Shown: piece after piece, positions 21,556 through 32,096 of the stretch | How positions within the stretch are numbered: position 1 is the stretch's first letter | Layout: every line of letters begins with the position of its first letter | From: Caecitellus pseudoparvulus | Lineage: Eukaryota > Bigyra: Bicosoecida | Length of the DNA: 47,481 nt | Assembly: GCA_965644315.1 (NCBI GenBank) | Contig: CBFFRQ010000010.1 | Coordinates: forward strand, 1 to 47,481 | Direction: 5' to 3' | The notes under the pieces: generated by a model | What the model saw: the letters and a program-made list of their open reading frames with translations, nothing else | What the model was told of the DNA's origin: nothing | The model's database searches: none | Program-made: the position numbers and the translations under genes

Positions 21556-23071
21556 TCACTGCATGGAGCTCTGCGACACGCCCAGCGTCGTGGACCGGTC
21601 GCCAGCTGCCTGCCCCGGAAACTGGGCGGGGGACGCCACTTCGCCCGCACCTGCCTCCACCAGGTGTGAGCCCTGCAGCAGTACTTCACCAGAGGCTTGT
21701 GAAGGCAGCTGCAGTGTGTCGTCTGCAGCCGCTGCCGAGGGCGGCAGTGGAGCTTGTGAAGGCGGTGGGGCGGTGGTGGACGAGGCTGGAAGGGGGGTGG
21801 ATGAGGGGGCTGCCTGAGACGGCGTGCTGGCTGCCCTGGCATCGACTACAGGTTCCCGCGTGGCCAGGACGAGGTCTGCGTAATACGCCCGTGACCGCGT
21901 CTGGTCGGTGCTTAGTAGGGCTGGGTGCCCCGCCGCACTGCAGTACAGCGCCACCTCGTCGCACCGCACCACGCCAGACTCCGCAAACAGCAACAGGGCA
22001 CGCAGCGGCGCACTGCGCAAGATGAACGCGACACTGTCCACTGCTTCCTCCGGCGCGTCAGCCTGTCCTTCTGGTGCCAGGTTCATGAGGAACTTGTCAA
22101 ACTCTTGGGGCGGCAGGTGCAGCTGGGTGTTCACATGCAGTCGGTCAGAGGTCGTGCCTCCACTGCGCGCGGCAGACTCCTGCACTCCAAACTCGCTTTG
22201 AAGACGCATGCCATCGCTGGTCTGCAGTGCCAAGCTCAGGTCGGCTGCTGCCCCCACCAGCTCCACAGCTCGCAGTAGGCGCTGAGGCGCAATGGAGACC
22301 CTGTGCAGGGGGGCGTAGTTGGCATGCAAAGTCAGCTGTCCAACCCCAGTACGGATGCAGCGCTACACACATGTGGGGAGCTCGCTGCCTGTCGAATACG
22401 GCCTGAACGATTGTCGTCGACTCAAACGAGAAGGTGTGTGTCTTGATCAGTCCTGCGCTTGGTGAGCGGCGTGCACACCGCTGCTTCGCAGAGACACGAA
22501 CACACGTGCTGCAGACACGCACCAGAGTTAGCGTGGTTCTGGAACAGCAAGAAGTGGGTCGCTCCCATTTGTGTGGGCCGCATGACCAGGCGCTCGGCGG
22601 AGCGGATGCTGCGCAGCGCTTGCTGAATGCACTGTGCAGGGGAGCAAGTAAGGGCTGCAACACAAGGAACCCACGACATCCCACTGAGAATATCGTACGT
22701 ACTTTTGTCTCGATTCGGATTTGCAGGGGTCTGGACCCTTCAGGTGGCGCATATGAGGCAAAAAAGGCTGCGAGAGTTTCGGCGGCGTTTCAGAGTGAAA
22801 TAAGCTGATGAAGTGCCACGATTCTGCGACGCACCTGGTTCGAAGTAGAAAGCGATGAAGGCGCTTTGACTCTCATCCAGCGCACGCAGAATGATCTGGA
22901 CAGAAAAGAGCTTGATAGGCTCAAAAGGGCATAGCTGGTGCGCCTCAAACGCGCAGCACGCACGCCTGAAGCAGATGCTTCCCACTGCACTTTGCTGGGC
23001 TCGATGCGCGCCAGGCACTGGATTGCATTGGCGAACACGCGCAGGTTCTTGCTGGTGATTTCCGCGTGCAT
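21556..23071 (-). CDS. RAD9: RAD9-type checkpoint clamp subunit (9-1-1 complex)
   Basis: Six exons: 23071-22964, 22895-22835, 22767-22703, 22631-22523, 22452-22371 and 22300-21556; introns 67-71 nt; 389 aa. RAD9 with RAD1 and HUS1 forms a PCNA-like ring loaded at DNA damage to activate ATR signalling. Family landmarks appear in order. The N-terminus is EITSKNLRVFANAIQCLARI, followed by GIILRALDESQSAFIAFYF, FFASYAPP and ALRSIRSAERLV. Next is KTHTFSFE...VQAVFD, joined across intron 5 to APHM-VSIAPQRLLRAVEL. The second PCNA-like domain contains LHLPPQEFDKFLMNL and LRALLLFAESGVV. The last about 90 residues are a Pro/Ser/Ala-rich tail, the place where RAD9 proteins are phosphorylated. No single ORF covers the first half; it was rebuilt from frames. 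Confidence 0.88.
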
Positions 23072-23286
23072 GCTTGCGCGACGTGTGCCTTCAATGCAGC
23101 ACGATTCAAAGCGGACTCCAACTTGTGTGGTCCGACGGCGTTCACGCCAGCTTTGGCGACGGAAAGCAACCTCATCAAGGGCTCAGGTAGGCACCGACAC
23201 AGCAGTCAAGGCAAACCTATGAATGTCTTGGACCGTGGTTTAGAAAATTGCCCAGCAAACACATCTTGCACAGTGCCCCGCAGACC

Positions 23287-23955
23287 TCAAGCGCGCATCC
23301 ACAACTGCCCGCCGAGCTCCATGACTGTGCTGCCTTGGGGGATGCTGACGCCTTCCTGCAAGGGGATGTCACTGGTCGTGATGTGTGGCCACGCCTGTAC
23401 GCTCAGCTCTGTGGGCTCCGTGAAGTAGGGGAAGCCAATGGCCAGAGTGCCCACGGCTGGAGACTCGTCGCTTGCTGAAGCAGAGGTCCACCCAGCTGGC
23501 GCCTTGCCGGACTTGCCATCCAGGTCAGTGTACTCGCATACCTGCTAAGGGTGCGGCTCTAACAGTGCGGGCACGCAACTGTGCTCGAGGCGTCAGCAGC
23601 ACGTACGCCCATGGAGTTGAAACGCAGACGGGAGCCGCCGTCCGCAGAGTACCACGTCCCGACGATGACTCCTTTCACAGGCTCTGGCTGGGAGCGCAGT
23701 GCGATGTAACCCGCATAGGCAAAGGCGGGTGCTGTAAATGCAGGGGCGTGGCGTGGAAAGGTAAGGCCTTTGCACACAGCGTATTGCGCAACAAGTCGCA
23801 CCTGCCACCAGCAAAGCCACCACCCCTCCTCGTCCAATGACTTCCTTTTGCTTCTGGGAGGGCTCAGCCTTAGCACTGCTGCAGAGACGGTGCTGCACAC
23901 GCAGCAGCCCGTGCATAACACGCGTTTGGGCCCGAGTCGCAAAGGAGAAAGCCAT
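23287..23955 (-). CDS. Small single-pass membrane protein, probably mitochondrial
   Basis: Three exons: 23955-23802, 23731-23607 and 23541-23287; 177 aa; introns of 70 and 65 nt close in frame. The N-terminus (MAFSFATRAQTRVMHGLLRV, then QHRLCSSAKA) is Arg-rich, Ser-rich and lacks acidic residues, like a mitochondrial presequence. A Lys-rich segment precedes a membrane helix (GGVVALLVAG joined to APAFAYAGYIAL). The remaining about 120 residues include GTWYSADGGSRLRF and end in GGQLWMRA. The topology resembles small inner-membrane assembly factors such as TIM21 or COA1, but I cannot assign it to either. It lies 215 bp upstream of RAD9 on the same strand. Confidence 0.65.
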
Positions 23956-24146
23956 GGTGCGCGGCTGCGGAAATTGCCTTCAGCCAGTCCAGTGTTTGCG
24001 TCACAAGCACCAAAATCGCGGAAAGTTGAAGTTGGTCAGGTACAGTACAAGAAACCGACGCCTAAGTTATGTATTCATCATCTGTGAATTGGGCAGCGTT
24101 CCCCTCCTCAGCTTGCCTGGCAGCCACTGGGGGCCACGCGGCGCGG

Positions 24147-27100
24147 TCAACTCTCCGCTGCGCCACCCACTTCTTTGCTGCCCCACTGGCGCTGAGTGAC
24201 CGCCTTCAAGGCACCTTGCACGACGTCCAGGGTAAGAACACAGTCTTCCGTCGCATACACGCTGCCTTGCATGCTGAGAATGGCCTTGGACAGTTGCCTG
24301 CCGGACCAGCCCTCGCTGTCGACCACCAGCTGCTCGAGGGCTTTCACAGTCACCGAGGGGCCAATGTGAATGGGTGGCGGAGTGCCTTGGCACGTAATGC
24401 CACGAGTCTGGGCGCCTCCGACGGCGAGCGGGCCAGCTCCAGCGGCACTCATGGCCTCTGCCAGGCGAACGGCCGTGTCATCGCTCGGCTCACACCTCGA
24501 CAACAGGTGCTCCTGGAAGTACTGCCACAAGATGCGGCGACGCGCCTCCTTGCCGGGTCGGGGGAAGAGGAACGCCAAGTCCACACGGTCCAGCACTGCG
24601 CTGTCCAGGTCCCCGGGCCGGTTGGTGGCCAGCACCAGCATGAACTTGGTGCTCTGCGTGCCTGTGTGGAAGAGGAGCGCAGACAACACGTTGCGCAGGT
24701 GCTCAGACAGCCCGCCCCGGGACCTGGAACCAAGGAACGCCTCCGCTTCATCGATGAACAGGAGCAGTCCGCGAGGGGACGCCTTGGCCCACGCAAACAG
24801 CTTGTGCAGCTCGTCGACTGCCTGCGCCCCCAGCGGCGCCACGTCGCCTCCTGACATGATGGCAAAGTCAATGCCACAGTTGCGCGCCAGCAACTGAGCT
24901 GCCATGGTCTTCCCAGTACCAGGGGGGCCGTGGAACATCATGTGGCGCAAGGGTGCGTGGTTGCGCCGCGCGTTGGCAATGCTGCGGGCGGCAGCGCTGA
25001 GCGCAGACTGCAGCTCGGGCTCCACAACCAGCCCCTTGAAGGCTGGACTTGCCCGGCCTGTGCAGCACGGCATGTGCCATAGCGGTGCAAGCACGCTCAC
25101 CGCTGCCCCAAGCACGCCACCCGCCACGCTGCTCTCCCGGACCAGTGACGGCGTGCCCAACGCACGCTTCAGCTCCTCGGCAAAGACCGTCATGAACGAC
25201 TTTGCCGCAAAGTACCCTGCAATGATCGCCGCCAGGGCACTCAGCGTACGCAGAAGGTACGTCGTCATGAGCGCCTCCACGCCGCCCTGCAGCTCACGGA
25301 ACACGGCATGCACCGCGGATAGCCACCTGTCCTTCTCAGCAGCGGCTTCCGCAGCAGCCAGGCGAGCCTTTACGTCCTCGTTGACTCGCTCGGCCTCCAT
25401 GGCCGCTGCCGCCTCCACCTCCGCTCGTGCACGGGCTGCCTGCACTGCCGTCTTGGCTTTCTCCCCCTCAATGGCCAGCTCAGTCGCGCGCCGGGCCTCC
25501 TCCAGTCGGGAAGCACTAGCCTCCTTCTCCGCGAGCAGCACCCGCTCTCGTGCCAGCACCACCTCGCTCTCAGCCTCGGCAGCCAGCTTGGCTTTTTCCT
25601 CTGCGCTGTGCAGCTCCTCCTCGCGCTCCAGGCGCCGTGCACCTTCCGCACGCAGCGCCTCGGCGGCAGTGGCAGCTTGCAGGTCAAGGGCAAGCTGCGC
25701 AGCGCGCTCTGCTGCACTTGCCGCCTCTGCTTCAGATGCCGCACGCTCCGCGTCAGCGACGGCCGCAGCAGCAGCATCTGCCGCAGCAGCGGCTTGCTCC
25801 CGCACCACGCTTGCCTCTGCCAAATGAGCCTCCCGCTCAGCGACGAAGGAGGAGCTTCGCTGCCGTTCCAACTCCAGCAGGGCCTCGGCCTGCTTTCTGG
25901 CTTCTACAGCTGCCTGTGCGTCGGCCTTGGCAGCTTCCATCCTCGCCCGCCACAGCTCGGTATCGGCAGTAGCCGTCAAGTTCTGCCGAGCAGCCGCTTC
26001 AGCATGGTAGGCAGCGAGGCGTGTTTCCGCATCCACTGCAGCCGCGTGTGCGGCTGCTGCACTCGCGCTGGATGCGGCTGTCGCCTGTTCGGCACGGGCG
26101 CGCTCCAACGCCGCAACTGCTGCAGCCGCTTTCGAAGCCTCTGTCGCTGCCTGTGCCTGCACGGCTTCCAACTGCATGCGCATGGCGTCGGCGGCAGCTT
26201 GTGCGGCTTGCGCCTCGGCAGCTGCCACTGCAGCACGCTGTGCCAGGCCAGCTTGCTTCGCCTCTTCCACGGCCGCTGCCTGGCTGGCAGCTGCCGCGCT
26301 GTGCCGAGCCTCCGCAGCTGCGGCTTCTGCCGCCTGAACTTCAAGTTCGCGAGCGCGGACGGCAGCCTTCCCCTCCAGCAGGGCAGCTTCTGCAGCGTGG
26401 GCCTCCGCCTCTGCTGTCCGTGCGGCAGCACGTGCAGCCTCCAGCTCGGCAACCAAGCCTGCCGCCTGCTGCGCGCTGGCCTCCACTTGCGCCTGCACCA
26501 GTAGCTTGTGCGCCTCCAGCACCGGCGCCGAGGCACCTTCCTGGTCGGCAGCAAGCCTGTCCACCACGCCTTGCAGTGTCGCATTCAGGCTCCGCTCCAG
26601 GGCTTCCTGCCGCTGCGCTGACATGGCCAGGGCTGAGGATGTTGCGTTTGCCGCTTGCAACATCTGGGCATCGCGTGCAGCGGCGGCTGCTGCGGCAGCA
26701 GTTGTCGAGGAGTTCACAGCTTCGACTGCTCGGGTGACGGCGGCCTCCAGACGCTGCACGTCTGCCTGCGACAGACTGACATTTTGCCGTGATGCGGCCA
26801 GGAGGCGCTCGTGGCGTTGCAGCATGTCCGCCTCCGCCGCCACTCGCGCCTTCTCAGCAGCCTCCACTGCTTCTGCAGCCCGCGCTTTATCTGCCGCCTC
26901 CTGCGCCGCTGCTCTCGCCGCCTCTGCTTCCGCTTGCGCTTGCTGCAGGTGCAGGGTCAGTGCCGTCGCGTTGGCTTCAGCTGCCGCACGCGCGTCCTCC
27001 AGCTGTCGAGCCACCGCATCCTGCAGGGAGGCAGACGCCGCCCACTCGGCAGCCCTGGATGCAGCAAGCTGCTCCTCCGCCTTTACTCGCGCTGTCTCGT

Positions 27101-27524
27101 TGGCTGCCAGCGCCGCGCGCATTTGCAGGGATGCTGCCTCCACCTCTGCCTTTCGGCGGGCCTCGCGCATGGCAGTGGCGTTGGCGGCAGCAGCCTCCGC
27201 GGCAGCGGCAGAGGCGTTCGCCTGGGCTAGGACCTGCTGCCGCTGGGCCTCCATGGCCTTCGCATTCGCCTCCTGGGCCTGCGCGTGTGCCCGTGCCTTC
27301 TGCAGCTCAGCCTCGGCCAGCTTGGCCTTCATGCTCAGCGCAGAGGGGTCCACAGTCTTAGCAGCTTCACGCAGCTTGGCTAGCTCTGCTTCTGCTGCTT
27401 CATGTTTGGTCTGCAAGGCTGCCAGCTGCTTCAGCAGGGCCGCGTTGCGGGCCCCCTGCACGGGTGTGCTGCGCAGGGACAGGCACAGAAACGCAACACT
27501 GCACAGCGCTACCCAACGACGCAT
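24147..27524 (-). CDS. ATAD3-like AAA ATPase with very long Ala-rich coiled coil
   Basis: Single exon, 1,125 aa, starting at ATG 27524; the frame is open upstream but without an ATG. Residues 1-25 (MRRWVALCSVAFLCLSL...) look like a secretory signal peptide. About 30-770 is an almost unbroken Ala/Glu/Arg-rich coiled coil. A hydrophobic segment (LSALAAIIAGYFAAKSFM) and LGTPSLVRESS, close to the ATAD3 signature LGKPSLVRETS, precede the AAA+ domain. That domain has Walker A GPPGTGKT (about 866-873), GGDVAPLG, Walker B LLLFIDEAEAF (about 919-929), sensor 1 in VLATNRP and an arginine-finger region DRVD. ATAD3 proteins sit in the mitochondrial inner membrane, link to nucleoids and contact sites, and are about 600 aa. 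This one has roughly three times the usual coiled coil and an unexpected leader. It is divergent from DDX54. Confidence 0.85.
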   Translation of the reverse strand: MRRWVALCSVAFLCLSLRSTPVQGARNAALLKQLAALQTKHEAAEAELAKLREAAKTVDPSALSMKAKLAEAELQKARAHAQAQEANAKAMEAQRQQVLAQANASAAAAEAAAANATAMREARRKAEVEAASLQMRAALAANETARVKAEEQLAASRAAEWAASASLQDAVARQLEDARAAAEANATALTLHLQQAQAEAEAARAAAQEAADKARAAEAVEAAEKARVAAEADMLQRHERLLAASRQNVSLSQADVQRLEAAVTRAVEAVNSSTTAAAAAAAARDAQMLQAANATSSALAMSAQRQEALERSLNATLQGVVDRLAADQEGASAPVLEAHKLLVQAQVEASAQQAAGLVAELEAARAAARTAEAEAHAAEAALLEGKAAVRARELEVQAAEAAAAEARHSAAAASQAAAVEEAKQAGLAQRAAVAAAEAQAAQAAADAMRMQLEAVQAQAATEASKAAAAVAALERARAEQATAASSASAAAAHAAAVDAETRLAAYHAEAAARQNLTATADTELWRARMEAAKADAQAAVEARKQAEALLELERQRSSSFVAEREAHLAEASVVREQAAAAADAAAAAVADAERAASEAEAASAAERAAQLALDLQAATAAEALRAEGARRLEREEELHSAEEKAKLAAEAESEVVLARERVLLAEKEASASRLEEARRATELAIEGEKAKTAVQAARARAEVEAAAAMEAERVNEDVKARLAAAEAAAEKDRWLSAVHAVFRELQGGVEALMTTYLLRTLSALAAIIAGYFAAKSFMTVFAEELKRALGTPSLVRESSVAGGVLGAAVSVLAPLWHMPCCTGRASPAFKGLVVEPELQSALSAAARSIANARRNHAPLRHMMFHGPPGTGKTMAAQLLARNCGIDFAIMSGGDVAPLGAQAVDELHKLFAWAKASPRGLLLFIDEAEAFLGSRSRGGLSEHLRNVLSALLFHTGTQSTKFMLVLATNRPGDLDSAVLDRVDLAFLFPRPGKEARRRILWQYFQEHLLSRCEPSDDTAVRLAEAMSAAGAGPLAVGGAQTRGITCQGTPPPIHIGPSVTVKALEQLVVDSEGWSGRQLSKAILSMQGSVYATEDCVLTLDVVQGALKAVTQRQWGSKEVGGAAES

Positions 27525-28032
27525 GCCTGCGAAAGCTCTGCGGTTGAAAGGCCAAGTTCCAGACTCGTGCACACAAGGCACGCCTGTACGCTGGTTGCAG
27601 CGCTGGGTTGATGCGGTTCGGCGCCTGTGTGTGGCTTTTGAAGCCTTCCGTGCGTTTCAGCACACGTGTGCCAGACACTGCCGAGGAAGGCCTGCGGTGC
27701 AGGCTCACGGCTGGCTGAATGTTGGCATGGAGGCAAGGGATGCTGTCTGCTGAAGCTGACAACTGAACGGGGCATTTCAATTTGGCTTGTAACTTTCGGC
27801 TGTGCAGGCGGCGGCCCTGCTGCAGCGAGGCAAACAGTGCTGTCTTTTGGCGGCGGTGGAAAGAGACTGCTCAATGCACGCCGGCCGGCACTGCCAAAAA
27901 CACGCACCCACGTGTTGCATCGCAACAATTATAGTCTTCTGAGTGGTTTGCAGTGCTAGATGACCACCCTGCCGGCGCGCCGCCGTTCTCCAACACCTTG
28001 CGCCAGTCCAACGTCGTGTTCAGCAGCACAGC
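27525..28032. promoter_or_regulatory. Divergent promoter region, ATAD3-like / DDX54
   Basis: 508 bp between divergent start codons. No coding potential or named element found. Shared-promoter role inferred from geometry. Confidence 0.4.
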
Positions 28033-31000
28033 ATGGAGGAAGAGGCGTGGGGCGACGACCCCTTCGGCACGGCTGACATGAGTGCCGGCGACGATGGTGG
28101 CTTTGGTGGCATGACAGACCTGCCCAGTGTTGCTGCTGTGTGCGTGTCGTGCGCTGTGCACGCCTGCCTGCCGCGCTGCACGGCCTGCTGCGCCACCCCG
28201 AACCCACAGGCAAAACGTCGCTGAAACGCGGGCAGACAGCGGCAGCGCACTGGACGAAACGTGGCTGAACGCACACAATGCGGCTGCATCAGGGGGTTCT
28301 GCCCCTGCTCCTGCTACTCACTCCATCGGCGGCACGACGCGCACCGGCACCGTGCGCCGGCGGGCGGGACGTGGCGGCACCTTCGACAGCCTGGGTCTGA
28401 GCAAGGACGTGCTCGCCGGCCTCAAGCGCCAGAACTACAAGCTGCCCACGCCCATCCAGCGCCAGACACTGCCACTGTCCCTCGCTGGCAAGGACCTCGT
28501 GGCCATGGCCCGCACAGGTGCGTGGTGCCTGACGCGGCAAGTGCCCACTCCCACCGCCACACAGCTCCCCTCCTCCCGCCTCCCACAGGCTCTGGCAAGA
28601 CGGCCGCCTTCCTCATCCCCATGCTGCAGGCGCTGGGAGAACACAGCACCGTCGTCGGCGCGCGTGGCGTGGTGCTGTCCCCCACCCGTGAGCTGGCGGC
28701 GCAGACACACCGCTTCGCCAAGCAGATCGGCCGCTTCACCTCCCTGCGCTTCGCCCTGCTGGTGGGCGGTGACTCGCTGGAGGGCCAGTTCGAGGCACTG
28801 GCTGCCAACCCTGACATCATCATCGCCACGCCCGGCCGCCTCATGCACCTGCTGGCTGAGGTGCGGGAGCTGTCCCTGGCCCGCGTGTCACACTTGGTGT
28901 TCGACGAGGCGGACCGCCTGTTCGAGATGGGCTTCGCTGACCAGCTGCACGCGACGCTGAAGGCCGTGCCGGAAGAGCGCCAGACCCTGCTGTTCAGTGC
29001 CACGCTGCCGGCTGCCGTCGTGCAGTTCGCGCGAGCAGGGCTCACGGACCCTGAGATCGTGCGCCTGGACACGGACACCAAGATCTCAGATGCACTGTGC
29101 CTGGGGTTCCTGCAGCTGCGCCCTGCAGACAAGACGGCAGCCCTGCTGTACCTGCTGCGGGAAGTCATCCCTGACACCTCCCAGGTGCTGGTCTTCGCAG
29201 CCACGCGCCACGCAGTGGACTACATTGTGGATGTGCTGACAGCAGCCCAGGCTGCGACAGTGGCGGCCGTGTACGGCGTGATGGACCCTCTGGCTCGCCG
29301 GACACACCTGAGCCGCTTCCGTGCCGGCGCCTCTGTCTGCCGTGTGCTGGTGGTCACCGACGTCGCGGCTCGTGGACTGGACATCCCCCTGCTGGATGCC
29401 GTCATCAACTTCGACTTCCCCGACACCGCCAAGACATTCGTGCACCGCTGTGGGCGTGTGGCGCGTGCAGGGCGCCGAGGCGTCGCACTGTCCCTCGTCA
29501 CACGCACTGACGCAGGGTACATGATGGATGTGCACTCATACCTGGGCAGACCCGCCTCCACTGGTGCTACGGGGGATGTGCCGGTGGCAGTGCACCGGCC
29601 TGGGGAGGCACCCCCCGCGGGGCAGCCACTGGGGCCCCCCGCTGACCTCGTGCAGGATGCGTCCTACACGCTGCAGGACATGACGGCGGCGTCAGTGCAC
29701 TACGGCACCATCCCGCGATCTCTCATCGCGGCCGACGTGGAGATCTCCACTCGCCTCGTCGGCGGCGACCCCGAGCTGGCCCAGCGTGCCAAGAGCATGC
29801 TGAACGCAGCGGATAAATTCCTCCGCATGCGCGCAGAAGCCAGCCGGCGTGCCGTGACGGCAGGCAAGCACCTGTCATGGAACGTGGCACACCCCCTGCT
29901 GGCTGGGCGCGTGGGGGATGGGGGCCGTGACCGCGCCGCCTTCGTCACCTCCCTCTCCGCCTTCCGCCCCGCCGCCACCATCATGGAGGTGGACGGCTCC
30001 CGCTCCAAGCGCGACGCGGCCGCCACCCTCATGGCCCGTAAGCGAGCTGAACGCAAGGCTGGCTCCATCATGGCGGCGGATGTCGGGCTCAGCCTGACGG
30101 GGGAGCTGCCCACACCAGAGGCAGAGGCAGAGGCGCCCACTGCACAGGCGCCACCACCCACCATCAAGCACAAGGCGTACGACCCCAAGGCCCGTGCAGC
30201 GGCCAAGAAGGCCAAGGCCAAGGCCAGGGCAGCTCGGAAGCGGGTGCTGTCGCAGGGTGGGACGCACGCTGAGGCGGCAGCAGCGGCAGCAGCGGTGGCA
30301 GGCAGCACGCAGACGGGGACACCCCGACCACCACCGTCCCTCGCCTCCTTCGCTGTGCCGGGTGTCAGTGTGTCAGGGCTGGACGATGACGAGGGGGGCG
30401 ATGTGGAGCTTGCCGGGGCAGGGGGGGACCAGGGGGGTGCGCCCCCCCCCTCCCGGGGCACAAAGCGTCCCCGCACGACAGCTGCTGACTTCCGAGATGC
30501 CAAGCACTTCATCTCAGCCCTGCCTGAGGCTGGCGTGGATGCGGCGGAGCAGCACTTGGCGCTGTATGCGGGTGAGCGGGGCGGCCCCGACGGTACCGGG
30601 GAGCTGGGCCTGTCTCGCGCTGAGGAGGCCATCATCGCGACAGCAGGGGATGAGGAGCTGACTCGCGCCGCCAAGGCACGCCGCGTGGCCTTCTGGGACC
30701 CCCGCAAGAAACGGTACGTGAAGATCTCCGCGGAGGAGGCGGGTGTGCGTGCTGGGCGGCTGGCCAAAGGGCGTGTGGAGCGCAACGAGGCTGGTGTGGT
30801 GGTGCGGCGAGACGGCAAGAGTCACGGTGAGCTGTACGCCAAGTGGACCGCACGCACCAAGCGCAGTGTGGGGGCAGCAGGGGATGCCGAGGGCGGCGGC
30901 GGGGGAGGGGATGCCACCGGCCCCGCCATTGACTGGCGCAAGGGCAGTCGTGACCCACGCCAGCGTAAGGCTGCTCTCGCCGTGGCGGCACAGCGCAGGG

Positions 31001-31365
31001 AGGAGAGTGGCGAGGGCGACTCTGGTCCGGGTGCCCAGCGCCCAGGCAGGGGCGGGCGGGGTGGCGGCGTGCCGTCGGAGCTGCGCAGTGCTGCGGACAT
31101 GGCCAAGGCTCGCGGCAGCCGTACCCTGCACAAACTCGAGAACGTGGCGGGGGGGCTGAAGAAGACCGGCGACCTGGTGCGCAAGCTCAAGGCAGATGCC
31201 AAGGCCAAGCGCGCCAAGCTCGCCCGTGGCTCAGGTGCGCGGCGGGGCAGGAGCAGACCAGGCACCTTTGCGCCAGGCAAGCCAGGCGAGACAGGCGCGC
31301 CGAAAGTCGTCACGGTGCGAGCCAGGGGCGGCAAGGCGCCACGTGGCCGGCGTGGCAGGCGTTGA
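28033..31365 (+). CDS. DDX54: DEAD-box RNA helicase, DDX54/DBP10 family
   Basis: Three exons: 28033-28139, 28210-28517 and 28589-31365; introns 70 and 71 nt; 1,063 aa. It is a nucleolar ATP-dependent RNA helicase of 60S ribosome assembly. The Q-motif region is GGTFDSLGLSKDVLAGLK with PTPIQRQTLP. Motif I (ARTGSGKT) spans intron 2. Then follow PTRELA, GGD, TPGRLMH, motif II DEAD in VFDEADRLFEMGF, motif III SAT, and the C-terminal motifs VVTDVAARGLDIP and HRCGRVARAGRRG. The DBP10 C-terminal signature is present near the end (VAFWDPRKKRYVKISAEEAG...), followed by a Lys/Arg/Gly-rich tail (KAPRGRRGRR), which favours DBP10 over other DEAD-box families. The stop lies 115 bp from the convergent dynein light chain stop. 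Confidence 0.95.
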
Positions 31366-31480
31366 CATGGCCACGCGGTGTAATGCATTCCACCCACGAC
31401 CCCAGGCCTCGGCTGCACGCAGGCAGCGGGCTGCGGCTGGCGCAGGCGTTTCTGGGCGCGGAAATCGGTGCCAACAAACA

Positions 31481-31792
31481 TCACGCCTTGAACATCAGCA
31501 CAGCCTTGTCGTCCAGGTAAAAGAAGCAGAATCGACGGGACTCGTGGGTCACTTCCGACCCGAAGTTCCGCCCCACCACCACATGCCAGTTTGGCTCCCA
31601 AGCCGCGTCCATGTCCGCCTTGATCGCTGCCACAGCGGCGTCCCCGTCTTCCTGCCACTTTTCCACTGCGTTGATGTGCTTCGTGGCGCTGTGGATGGCC
31701 GCCTCCAGACAGTCATCCGGCATGTCTGCGGGCCACTGCACCATGGCGCCATGCAGCGCCTTCCAGCCGTCTGAGGAGCTCTCGCCGGCCAT
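31481..31792 (-). CDS. Dynein light chain, LC8/DYNLL-like
   Basis: Single exon, 103 aa from ATG 31792. The frame is open far upstream, but only the region from this ATG is conserved, so I take it as the start. It holds the LC8 fold: MPDDCLEAAIHSATKHIN, KADMDAAWEPNWHVVVGR, then NFGSEVTHESRRFCFFYL and DDKAVLMFKA, matching the NPTWHCIVGRNFGSYVTHE...FYLG..A.LLFK pattern. LC8 homodimers are hubs on cytoplasmic and axonemal dynein. The rather divergent helices (KWQEDGDAAVAAI) suggest an axonemal or paralogous member rather than the near-invariant 89-aa LC8. Confidence 0.9.
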   Translation of the reverse strand: MAGESSSDGWKALHGAMVQWPADMPDDCLEAAIHSATKHINAVEKWQEDGDAAVAAIKADMDAAWEPNWHVVVGRNFGSEVTHESRRFCFFYLDDKAVLMFKA

Positions 31793-32096
31793 CTCGCGTA
31801 ACGACGCTGAAACGCTTGCTCTGTCGAGCAGCCCGACTGCCGGCGGTGTTCTGGAGATGCCCACGCACAGGGATAAGTTACAGCAGGTGACACTTTGACG
31901 TTTGGCTGGGATGGTGTCGGCTTGAGGGCGTGAATTTGCCTTGTGCCGGCGGGTGAAATCAGTCTCCCGGCAGTCGCTCCAGCTCGCGAGCAGCACAATG
32001 CCGCAAATCTCACACGCACTGAAAAGGCCATCTTGCGCATGGCGTCCACGTTGGATCAAGTGCAGTGGTTCTGCGCATCCAGCACTGCCGAGCACC
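31793..32096. promoter_or_regulatory. Divergent promoter region, dynein light chain / MESD
   Basis: 304 bp between divergent ATGs. No recognisable element; a 5' UTR intron of the dynein gene here cannot be excluded because the frame stays open. Confidence 0.35.

Noticed and set aside
22336-22366. 31-nt intron in RAD9 between GTAGCG and GGACAG
   Set aside because: A 70-nt intron (GTGTGT to GCACAG, 22370-22301) has the usual size and restores the APHM-VSIAPQR family spacing.
24904-27753. Long plus-strand ORFs (up to 415 codons) opposite the ATAD3-like gene
   Set aside because: They are Ala/Ser/Arg-rich reflections of the repetitive GC-rich coiled-coil sequence. The minus strand encodes the complete AAA domain with intact motifs.
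29700-30818. 372-codon minus-strand ORF
   Set aside because: Antisense shadow of the DDX54 C-terminal region; low-complexity composition, no motif.
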